Under the pieces are notes generated by a model. The model was not told where the DNA came from, did not search any database, and saw only the letters and a program-made list of their open reading frames with translations. The translations under genes were made by a program, and so were the position numbers. Positions 30,001 to 35,878 of a DNA stretch of 64,000 bases are shown here, one piece after another. Origin of the DNA: Nocardia amikacinitolerans NBRC 108937 (GTDB lineage: Bacteria > Actinomycetota > Actinomycetes > Mycobacteriales > Mycobacteriaceae); NCBI RefSeq assembly GCF_001612615.1, contig NZ_BDAU01000001.1, positions 310,001 through 374,000 of the forward strand. Direction: 5' to 3'. Positions within the stretch are counted from its first letter, which is position 1, and every line of letters begins with the position of its first letter.

Positions 30001-30307
30001 CGTCTTCCATAGCGCGCCAGACCGTCTCGAGCATGATCCGCTGCTGCGGATCGATGTCGGCGGCTTCGCGGGGCGAGATGCCGAACAGCGCGGCGTCGAA
30101 CCGGTCGACGCCGTCGAGGAATCCGCCGACACCCTGAATGCGTTTCGATCCGTCCAGCGGCGCGTCGGCATCCCACCGCTCGGACGGCACGGGACGGATG
30201 GCGTCGCCGCGGGCCAGCAGCAACTCCCACAGCTCGTCGATGTCTTCGGCGCCCGGGAATCGGCCAGCCATACCGACGATCGCGATCGGCTCTCCGGTGT
30301 CGTTCAT
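24083..30307 (-). CDS. Type I polyketide synthase, KS-AT-DH-ER-KR-ACP (fully reducing)
   Basis: A 2074-aa single-module PKS. KS 7-425: Cys171 in ETGCSSALVAL (variant of DTACSSS), His306, His347. AT ~525-825: GHSQG with Ser618, and YASH at 718-721, the methylmalonyl-CoA signature. DH ~900-1190: His915 in HRVGDAVLAP (the usual Gly is Asp) and Asp1084. ER ~1370-1690: LNFMDVMKATGAYP, HSAAGGLGLAA and GKKDI, all intact. KR ~1705-1890: TGGHGALG, B-type LDD, Tyr1860. ACP ~1990-2062: Ser2023 in LGLDSLMSLEMR. Domain order and length resemble the iterative mycocerosic-acid-synthase-type enzymes that make methyl-branched chains. There is no docking region at either end and no thioesterase. The ATG at 30307 overlaps the FAD-enzyme stop. 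Confidence 0.92.
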   Translation of the reverse strand: MNDTGEPIAIVGMAGRFPGAEDIDELWELLLARGDAIRPVPSERWDADAPLDGSKRIQGVGGFLDGVDRFDAALFGISPREAADIDPQQRIMLETVWRAMEDGGIPLAEVRGHRVGVYMGASWHDYEILRRQRQLGASQHSLVGTALDVIASRVSYVLGLTGPSMTVETGCSSALVALDLAVRAIRSGDVESAIVGGVNLLLAPEVSIGLTHFGGLSRTGRCAAFGAGADGFVRGEGVAAVYLKPLRAARADGDPVRAVVFDSVVNNDGGGDSLVTPNPAGQRDLLRRAYRTSGVDLGDLAYVEAHGTGTGRGDPIEALALGEILGADRPAEHGPLPIGSVKTNIGHLEAAAGIAGLVKAVLCLEHRRVPPSLHSETLNPEIPFDALNLRVVREPIELPADRPCYIGVNSFGWGGTNAHVVLRSADAVVEDVSAGPALGFLPVSAHTPDALRRRCRDIADLLDSEPERSGAVIAALARRGTAHPLRSAVLGEDPVELAAALRAHAEDPSARLLSVLSGRAADRGDVAFVFPGQGGQWHGLAGALYGVDSAFTDALDACCAALAPHVDWDAKAIVTGAGGAGWLDRVDQVQPVLWALACGIAAMWRRAGIEPDVVIGHSQGEIAAATVAGLLSMADAATIVARRSAALRTVAGTGRMLAVDLGIDEIASAVAGFEDLVALAVHNGPRSCVLSGDTDAIEALREILTAEGAYCRLVNVDYASHSPRMSVLRPRLLSELAGITPRPGRVEMMSTVSVRKVTPRDLTGDYWIENLCRRVRFAEAMSALYDDGVTHVVEISPHPVLLPAAEQLAATRPRPPAVLPSLYRDSDPVAEMNRGRARAYVAGLLPFADVEARDVARLPRYPFQPESHWLPSAIAPESRATESLRVEVAPSSLESGAWLARVGDLSGALGWLADHRVGDAVLAPAAMMTALVIAAVRARFGAWPAALCDLRFVDTLVLGVRPVRVEVSMRDDIAARTSFEVASLTGDADGWVEHARGQAERSAEPTDAPAAFPAGLLDADPVPVADFYRACERRGLHYGPRFQVIRELRVRGDGALRVALSRVALGEQCRAQTGRAELHTALLDGVLQTALALFDDERTMLPAGIDELRFYGEPAGYIDAAWAYASRRSETQVDIHLFADDHAPLARIGGLHLHPIEGERTGGRRSDREFILAFRSVPREQRTLAATFVLSGAAHSHAELSVALRDAGGPAVSVEPEVPSWAGKTVVFLAPTGRDGLDAQRNGLTELATLVRRFHDATATPARLVVVTANAQAAEPADRPDPGGALFWGFVRVLRREHPELSAELVDLDPAGGAGVAACAAELLAAPGDDQVVLRRGGRYVGRLEQGTRADGATSARPLRAAAQPFLLRSAPGRFWDGLSFRPLDIRAPGVGEVLVEVEAASLNFMDVMKATGAYPDNSAGSELLGAECAGVVRAVGVGVGDRAIGDRVVACGFGSLASHLTVRADHTAVVPADMPAATAAALPIVTATAWYALVRLAAATADDTILIHSAAGGLGLAAIGVARAVGATVIATAGTERRRAYLRDTCGIEHVFDSRSPDWPDDVREVTGGRGVDIVLNSLAGAAIDRGLDVLAEDGRFLEVGKKDIYADRRIGLGAFAKGITVSAVDLAGLMTRRPERFATVLRETWRQVVSKRLAAPPVTVYDFADGPRALRQLADGTHVGKLVLTRPGTVDSIVPEPMPDGRFRGGGTYLITGGHGALGRSLAAHLLAHGAGAVALVSRGTSDPGPRSSDPIHDSGRDPNSVVVREYRADVADRAALAAVLDAVRAELPPLRGVFHAAGVLDDATVATVSAEQIERVLRPKIDGARHLDALTADDPLDAFVLFSSAAALIGNPGQSAYAAANAYLDALATARRRDGRPGTSVQWGPFEDIGLAATRDNRGARLAARGLTGISAADAWKALDCFLRENRPVVGYLSLNRRQWFDAYPDCAAQSSWRALRDSAEVGGRDTGAHDFLDTLARATRDERHRLVHAKVTEIAAQVLRMPTAGLDGATPLKTLGLDSLMSLEMRNKLEFTFRLELSATVLWTYGTTKALSGAIGERLAAATPTREEAI

Positions 30308-31686
30308 CCGACCTGCCTCCTGGCGAGCAGCCCGCGCTCCCCCGGCGTCAGCGGCGGTTCGGTGGGCGGCGCGCACCGCGGGCGGCGCACGGCCCCCGAC
30401 AGCACCGCGGGATGGGCGAGCAGCGACGGAGGACGGGCCAGGAACATGACCTCGATCAGCCGCGTCCCGAGCTCCGGGCGTTCCGATGCGGCGCGCAGCA
30501 GCCGATCGCCGTACCGCTTGCCCGCTCGGTCGACCCAGCGTGGACGCGCGCCGGTGGTGTTCGGGTAGTGCAGGTCCTGGCCGATCGCGGTCAGCCACGG
30601 ATAGTTCGCTGCGCCGGTGACGGCGCGCTGCAACCTGCGGGAATCCGGCGCGCCGCGTGCGACCGCTCGACGCAGCACGCCCGCGCAGCGTGCGGCGGCG
30701 GAAAGACCGTGGCCGTAGGTCGGATTCAGCGCCGTGGCCGCGTCGCCGATCACCACGAACCCCGAGGGCCATTCCCGCAACCGGTCGAAGCGATGCCGCC
30801 GGTTGACGGTGCTGCGGGAACGCTGGATCGAGGACAGCGGCGCGGCGTCCGCGATCAGCTCACCGATCAGCGGCGCGCGCACCCACCTGCGGGCCGCTTC
30901 GCGGAACTCGTCCTCGTCGGCGGGCAGGCGGCAGCCACGGGTGCCGCCCACGGTGACGAGCCACCGGCCGTCCTCGATCGGCAGCAACAGCGCGTTGTAT
31001 TCCGGTCTGCCGGAGGCCGGATGGGCCTGCACGATGACCATCGGGAAGCCGGTCTCCGCACCGGGCAGCGCGCGAAACTCCCGCGTGGTGTAGGTGTGAC
31101 CGGAGTCGACGATCTCCGGCGGCGCGATGGTCGTTCCGAGACTCGCCAGCCATTCGACGGTCCGCGAACCCCGGCCGGTGGCGTCGATCACCAAACTCGC
31201 GTCGAGCCGTTCGGTCTCGTCGTCGGGCGTACGCGCCTCCACGCCCGTGACCGCGCGCGCGTCGCCGAGCAAACGCACCGCCGCGGTCTCGGCACGGAAC
31301 TCGACATTGGGCCACTGCCGCACCATGTCGTAGACGACGTGGTCGAGCAACCGCCTGCTGCAGGTCAGGCCGTACCGGCTCGTCGGATACCGCGGCATCC
31401 ACCCGCCGGCACCGGAATACAGCAGCAGGTCGGCGTTCATGCCGACGCGGTGTGCGCCGGCCAGGACCAAGCGCTGGGTGAGACCCGGCAGCAATTCCTC
31501 GGCGACGGCGACGCCGCCGGGGACGAACAGGTGCGGGTGGCGCGCCTGGGGCACACCGCGGCGCAGCGCGGGCTGTTCCGGGAACCGGTCGCGTTCGAGC
31601 ACGCTGACGTGCTCGACGTACGGCGCGACGGCCGCCGCCGCCAGCAGCCCGGCGAAACCGCCGCCGATGACCACCACGTGACTCAT
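30304..31686 (-). CDS. FAD-dependent oxidoreductase/monooxygenase
   Basis: A 460-aa flavoprotein. An N-terminal Rossmann motif VVVIGGGFAGLLAAAAVAPY is followed by VLERDRFPEQPALRRGVPQ-type residues (a conserved Arg and Gln near the flavin), the DG-like VIDATGRGSR and the second FAD motif GFVVIGDAATALNPTYGHG with SAA. The pattern places it with aromatic hydroxylase/halogenase-like group A flavoproteins; the halogenase WxWxIP motif is absent. It probably oxidises the polyketide or a precursor. The ATG at 31686 and the stop both overlap neighbours. Confidence 0.85.
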   Translation of the reverse strand: MSHVVVIGGGFAGLLAAAAVAPYVEHVSVLERDRFPEQPALRRGVPQARHPHLFVPGGVAVAEELLPGLTQRLVLAGAHRVGMNADLLLYSGAGGWMPRYPTSRYGLTCSRRLLDHVVYDMVRQWPNVEFRAETAAVRLLGDARAVTGVEARTPDDETERLDASLVIDATGRGSRTVEWLASLGTTIAPPEIVDSGHTYTTREFRALPGAETGFPMVIVQAHPASGRPEYNALLLPIEDGRWLVTVGGTRGCRLPADEDEFREAARRWVRAPLIGELIADAAPLSSIQRSRSTVNRRHRFDRLREWPSGFVVIGDAATALNPTYGHGLSAAARCAGVLRRAVARGAPDSRRLQRAVTGAANYPWLTAIGQDLHYPNTTGARPRWVDRAGKRYGDRLLRAASERPELGTRLIEVMFLARPPSLLAHPAVLSGAVRRPRCAPPTEPPLTPGERGLLARRQVG

Positions 31687-32543
31687 GCGGCGTCCTTCCA
31701 CCGGAAGTTCGCCAATCGCACGGCGCCGCACCAGGATCGGGAGCGTTCGGGCCGACCGCGGAGTCCGGTCTCCGGCACCCACCGCCAAGGGCCGAACTGC
31801 AGCGGCGCCCGCTTCCATCGCGCGGCCGCGCGGAACGTCGAGCGGGCCACGTCGACCGACCAGCCGTCGTAGAAGTCCAGGGTGGCCGCGAAACGCCAAC
31901 GCGCGGAGCCGAGCTGGCGGCCCATCGTCAGATTCACCGCGCGCAGCATCACGGGCGACCAGTGGTCCATCACCCACCAGCGAATGCCACTATCCCGCAA
32001 TGTGTCCGACAGCGCGCGGACCTGCCGCGGTTCGAGGTAGGGCAGCAGCCCTTCGGTCAGCACGAGCGCCGAGCGCGCGCCCGCGGTGGCCTCGGCGAGG
32101 AACTCCGCGCACGCGGTCCGGTCGGTGACGTCCACGGCGCGAGTTCGTAAGCGGCAGTGCGGATCACGGTCCGCCAGCTGGGCCGTCTTGTACGCGATCA
32201 ACTCGGTCAGATCCGCCTCGTGCCAGGTGAGCTCGCCGGGCAGGCGCAGCCGGTAGGGGCGCGTGTCGAGGCCGGCGCCGAGATTGATCACCCGATCGCA
32301 CCCGCGGGCCAGCGACTCGATCACGATGTCGTCGACGAGCTTGGTCCGGACGACCGTCGGCCAGTGGTTGCGCGCCCCGGGAGGCAGGATGTTCGACGAG
32401 ACCAGGCTCTCCCCCGCCGACCCCGCGAGGGTGGCCGCGAGGGGGTCGTCGAACAGGGCGTCCGGCCGTGCCGATTCCATGGCCCGGTACACCGCGACCC
32501 AGCGCGCGGTCTCGGAAACGTCGCGGATCGACGGCGTGGTCAT
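31683..32543 (-). CDS. SAM-dependent methyltransferase, LCMT/TIGR00027-like
   Basis: A 286-aa class I methyltransferase of the leucine-carboxyl-methyltransferase-like family common in mycobacteria: SETARWVAVYRAMESARPDA with LFDDPLA near the start, the SAM motif VINLGAGLDTRPYRL, the acidic post-II residues HEADLTELI and LVLTEGLLPYLEP. It most likely methylates an oxygen (carboxyl or enol/hydroxyl) on the polyketide, as the position within the operon implies. The ATG at 32543 overlaps the BVMO stop; its own stop overlaps the FAD enzyme start. Confidence 0.88.
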   Translation of the reverse strand: MTTPSIRDVSETARWVAVYRAMESARPDALFDDPLAATLAGSAGESLVSSNILPPGARNHWPTVVRTKLVDDIVIESLARGCDRVINLGAGLDTRPYRLRLPGELTWHEADLTELIAYKTAQLADRDPHCRLRTRAVDVTDRTACAEFLAEATAGARSALVLTEGLLPYLEPRQVRALSDTLRDSGIRWWVMDHWSPVMLRAVNLTMGRQLGSARWRFAATLDFYDGWSVDVARSTFRAAARWKRAPLQFGPWRWVPETGLRGRPERSRSWCGAVRLANFRWKDAA

Positions 32544-34069
32544 GAGGCCTCCCGCTCGCGGTCGTCGCGGTCACCTTCGGCGACCGAGGTGAAGTCGTAG
32601 TGGTCGAGCGAGACGCGCCGCACGCGGCGCCGCGCCTCGGCACTGCTCGTCGGACGGAACAGTGGTGTATCGCCGCGCGCGTCGAAGTACCAGGTGTGCA
32701 CGCCTTCGCAGTTGGAGTGGTAGAAGACCGAGGACTGCTGCCGCTCGATCATCTCCCGCACATAGCGGTCGTAGGGCTCGGTTCGCACCGCCACGCGGGT
32801 CGCGCCGCGCCCCCGCGCCTCGGTGATGCAGCGGATCGCGTGGTCGACCGAGTCCTCGACGCTGCCGAAGAACGTGCCGGTCTGGGCGTAGAGACCTAGC
32901 ACGGTGAAACAGTTCGGCCAGCCGGGCAAAGTCACGCCCTCGTAGTGGCCTTTGGGATTGGTGTCCAGGAATCTACCGAGATCGGCGCCGCCGACTCCGG
33001 TGATCGGGAACTTCGGTTGGTTGGCACGTTCCAGCACCTCGAAACCGGTGGCCAGGATCAGCGAGTCGATCTCGTGGTGCCGTCCGTCGGCGGTGGTGAT
33101 TCCGTTCTCGGTCATCGCGACGATGTCGTCGGAGACGAGTTCGACGTGATCACGGGCGAAGGAGCGGTAGTACCTGTTCGACAACGTCAGGAACTTGCAG
33201 CCGAAACCGTAATGGGGCGTGAGCTTTTCCCGTAGGGCGCGGTCCCGGATCTGCCACCGCATCGTGAGGATCGACATGCCCTGCAGCAGGGTCATGAAGG
33301 CGGGGAGTTTGAAACGGAAGACGCAGGTGTAGATGAGTTCGAGCCAGACGAGCACGGCCCAGCGCACCGGACGCAGCAGCCAGGGCGCCGCACGGAAAGC
33401 GCGCCGGACGAACATGGGGATGCGGAAATCCGGCTTGGGTATCACCCAGATCGGCGTGCGCTGAAAGATGACGAGCCGCTCGGCCCGATCGGCGAGCTCG
33501 GGAATGATCTGCACCGCCGAGGACCCGGTGCCGATCAGACCGATTCGCCTGCCCTCGGGCGAATAGCCGTGATCCCAGCGGGCGCTGTGGATCACCGGGC
33601 CCGCGAACGTGTCGAGGCCGTCGATCGCCGGGACTTTCGGTCGGCCGAGACCGCCGTAGGCGACGACGAGATACCTGCTGCGCAGGACGCCGCGGCCGGT
33701 CTCCAGCCGCCACAGGTGCGCGTCCTCGTCGAACGCCGCGGCGAGGACCTCGGTGCCGAGCCGCAAATGCGCTCGGACACCGTATTTCTCGACGCAGTGA
33801 TCGGCGTAGGCCTTCATCTCGTGACCTTTGGCGTACACGTGGGCCCAGTCCGGATTGGGCTCGAACGAGAAGCTGTAGCCCCAGGTCGGAACGTCCACGC
33901 CGACATCGGGATAGGTGTTGTCTCGCCAGACGCCGCCGACGTCGTCGGCCTTGTCGACCACGACGAAATCGTGGATTCCGGCTTGCCGCAGCTTGATCGC
34001 CGCGCACAGACCCGCGAATCCGGCCCCGATGACGACGACTTCGTAGCGGCCGTGCTGAGTCGCGGTCAC
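32540..34069 (-). CDS. Flavin monooxygenase, Baeyer-Villiger type
   Basis: A 509-aa class B monooxygenase. FAD motif VVVIGAGFAGLCAAIKL (~10-26), the fingerprint FAGPVIHSARWDHG (matches FxGxxxHxxxW(P/D)), the NADPH motif LIGTGSSAVQIIPELA and LILATGFEV. This set defines Baeyer-Villiger monooxygenases, which insert oxygen next to a ketone to give an ester or lactone. GTG at 34069 is taken as start because it overlaps the previous stop (GTGA), like every other junction in the operon; an upstream in-frame ATG at 34099 is possible. It could convert a polyketide ketone to an ester (inference). Confidence 0.88.
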   Translation of the reverse strand: MTATQHGRYEVVVIGAGFAGLCAAIKLRQAGIHDFVVVDKADDVGGVWRDNTYPDVGVDVPTWGYSFSFEPNPDWAHVYAKGHEMKAYADHCVEKYGVRAHLRLGTEVLAAAFDEDAHLWRLETGRGVLRSRYLVVAYGGLGRPKVPAIDGLDTFAGPVIHSARWDHGYSPEGRRIGLIGTGSSAVQIIPELADRAERLVIFQRTPIWVIPKPDFRIPMFVRRAFRAAPWLLRPVRWAVLVWLELIYTCVFRFKLPAFMTLLQGMSILTMRWQIRDRALREKLTPHYGFGCKFLTLSNRYYRSFARDHVELVSDDIVAMTENGITTADGRHHEIDSLILATGFEVLERANQPKFPITGVGGADLGRFLDTNPKGHYEGVTLPGWPNCFTVLGLYAQTGTFFGSVEDSVDHAIRCITEARGRGATRVAVRTEPYDRYVREMIERQQSSVFYHSNCEGVHTWYFDARGDTPLFRPTSSAEARRRVRRVSLDHYDFTSVAEGDRDDREREAS

Positions 34070-34644
34070 GCTTGTCCCCTCCCGCGCAGTATTCGCCACC
34101 GTCCCCGCGGCGCCGGGTGGTCGTGCGGCGGCGCGGGAGCGGTGGATTGCTGGGCGCTCATGAGCAACCCGGTGAGCTGGTCCGCGAAGAGGTCGGCGGT
34201 GTCGAAGTCCTCGCGGGTCATGAGTTCGTTGACGACGCCGCCGACCACGTCGGGTGGCGTGATCTCGAGCAGTGTCGCGATCACCGCGGGATCGAGGTAC
34301 GGCGCCGCGTCCGCGAGCACCTCCGGTCGCACACCGGTCAGCATCGCGGTCGATTTCGCGCCGCGGCCCGCCAGCACCCCGCCGCTGAGCGCCCGGCCGA
34401 GCATGCGCGGCGGCAGGACACGGGTCGCGAACGGGACGCCAAGCCGCGGCGGCGCGAGCCTGCCGAGCCGGATGACCCGCCGATAGGACTCCGGGTACCG
34501 GCCGTGCAGGTAGCGGGCGATGTGCTCGCGTAGCGCCGCGATCTCGCGCGCCCCAAGGGGTTCCAGATAGTCGATGCGCTCCACCGGAACATGCAGCAGG
34601 ACGGCCAGTTTCCGCAGCTGGGTCGCGGTCGCGCGGTCGCTCAT
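34066..34644 (-). CDS. Unknown helical protein of the polyketide operon
   Basis: A 192-aa protein that I cannot assign. It is strongly helical: ATQLRKLAVLLHVPVERIDY, REIAALREHIARYLHGRYPE, a basic middle (RLGRLAPPRLGVPFATRVLP) and an acidic second half (DPAVIATLLEITPPDVVGGV, NELMTREDFDTADLFADQLT). The second half loosely recalls superhelical MgtE-N-like repeats, but not enough for a call. There is no signal or TM segment and no catalytic motif. The ATG at 34644 and the stop overlap both neighbours, so it belongs to the operon. Confidence 0.7.
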   Translation of the reverse strand: MSDRATATQLRKLAVLLHVPVERIDYLEPLGAREIAALREHIARYLHGRYPESYRRVIRLGRLAPPRLGVPFATRVLPPRMLGRALSGGVLAGRGAKSTAMLTGVRPEVLADAAPYLDPAVIATLLEITPPDVVGGVVNELMTREDFDTADLFADQLTGLLMSAQQSTAPAPPHDHPAPRGRWRILRGRGQA

Positions 34645-34871
34645 CGCCGCCTCCCCAGCAGTGCCACGCGCACCACGACGCGGGCGCCCCACGGCATGCG
34701 CTGGAGCCGTTCGCGCAGCTCGGTGTCCGCCGCGGCGCGATCCCGCTGCGGCGCGCCGTGGACCAGCATGAGCAGATCGGCGAGCCGAGCGGGGCTCAAC
34801 TGCCGAAGAGCGGGCTGGTCCACACCGAGCGCCTGCTCGAATGTGGTTCTGGTATCACTGATTTCGGTCAT
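34641..34871 (-). CDS. Small unknown protein of the polyketide operon
   Basis: A 76-aa protein, acidic at the N-terminus and basic at the C-terminus (RMPWGARVVVRVALLGRRR). A GAGGGA Shine-Dalgarno lies just before the ATG at 34871, 9 bp after the metallophosphoesterase stop. Its stop overlaps the start of the 192-aa gene, suggesting the two products act together. The helical segments PALRQLSPARLADLLMLVHG and ADTELRERLQ give no family assignment. Confidence 0.65.
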   Translation of the reverse strand: MTEISDTRTTFEQALGVDQPALRQLSPARLADLLMLVHGAPQRDRAAADTELRERLQRMPWGARVVVRVALLGRRR

Positions 34872-34880
34872 CGTCCCTCA

Positions 34881-35807
34881 TCACTTGCCGACCGAGGCAC
34901 GGCGGGCCATCGAGCGCGCCAGCCGCACAGCCCGGTCGGCGGAGCGCCGACCGAGACCACCGGCCGGACGCGCGAGGTCCGCGGGCTCCGGAACGATCTG
35001 GCGCAACAGCGGATCGGGCAGGCCACGCGTCCGCCATTCGCGCGGATAGCCGACGGAGACCTCCTCGAACCGCACTCCGTCGAAGTAGTCGGTCCTGCGA
35101 AGGTGCAGATGCCCGTACACCACGCACCGCACGTGGTAGCGGCGATGCCATTCGGCGGTGAGCTCGGTGCCGCACCACATCGCGAACTCCGCGCGCAGCA
35201 ACCGCTCGACCGGCCCGCGGATCAACGGAAAGTGGTTGATCAGCACCATCGGCACCGCGGGATCGAGGGCGTCGAGCCTGCGGCGCGTGTAGTCCACGCG
35301 CCGTCGGCACCACTCCTCCCTCGACTCGTACGGCGCAGGGTCGAGCAGCTGCTCGTCGGTCGCCACCGTGCCGCGGGCCTCGGCCAGCGCCAGGCCTTCG
35401 TCCTTGGTCCGCGCCCCTCGGGGCAGGAAGGTGTAGTCGTAGAGCAGGAACATCGGCGCGAGCACCGCCGGTCCGCCGGGACCCGACCACACCGGATACC
35501 GATCCTCCGGCGTCACCACATCGATCTCCCGGCATATCTCGACGAGGCGCCGGTAGCGTCCCTCACCGCGCTGCGACACCGGATCGCGCGCGGTGGTCCA
35601 TAGGTCGTGATTGCCGGGCACCCACACGACCTTCTCGAATCGCTCGCGCAGCGTGGACAGTGCGCGCCGCTGCGCTTCGGGCTTCTCCGCGACATCGCCT
35701 GCCACGATCAACCAGTCACCGCGCGACGTGGGCCGGATCCGGTCGAGCAGGTCCCGGTTGCCGGGATGACCGAGGTGCAGGTCGCTGACGGCGAGGACTC
35801 GACTCAC
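34881..35807 (-). CDS. Calcineurin-like metallophosphoesterase
   Basis: A 308-aa dinuclear-metal phosphoesterase. All five metal-ligand motifs are present: SDLHLGHPG (DxH), VAGDVAE (GD), VPGNHDLW (GNHD), LINHFPL (H) and VYGHLHLR (GHxH). It should therefore be active on a phosphomonoester or diester. GTG at 35807 starts directly before the first strand and overlaps the stop of a 24-codon ORF. Metallophosphoesterases are not usual members of PKS operons. It may remove a phosphate protecting group or act on nucleotide/CoA-type material (inference). Confidence 0.88.
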   Translation of the reverse strand: MSRVLAVSDLHLGHPGNRDLLDRIRPTSRGDWLIVAGDVAEKPEAQRRALSTLRERFEKVVWVPGNHDLWTTARDPVSQRGEGRYRRLVEICREIDVVTPEDRYPVWSGPGGPAVLAPMFLLYDYTFLPRGARTKDEGLALAEARGTVATDEQLLDPAPYESREEWCRRRVDYTRRRLDALDPAVPMVLINHFPLIRGPVERLLRAEFAMWCGTELTAEWHRRYHVRCVVYGHLHLRRTDYFDGVRFEEVSVGYPREWRTRGLPDPLLRQIVPEPADLARPAGGLGRRSADRAVRLARSMARRASVGK

Positions 35808-35878
35808 GACGTCGCCTCGCTGACGCTCGGTTCCGTCGTGCGCGAGGACGCCGGTGCCGACGGTGCGCTCGCACTCAC
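35804..35878 (-). CDS. 24-codon mini-ORF coupling the large PKS to the phosphoesterase
   Basis: GTG at 35878 overlaps the PKS stop (GTGA) and the TGA at 35804-35806 overlaps the GTG start of the metallophosphoesterase. The 24 residues are Ser/Ala/Pro/Thr-rich with no domain. It may be a true micropeptide, a translational relay that carries ribosomes between the two genes, or chance. Confidence 0.3.
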   Translation of the reverse strand: MSASAPSAPASSRTTEPSVSEATS

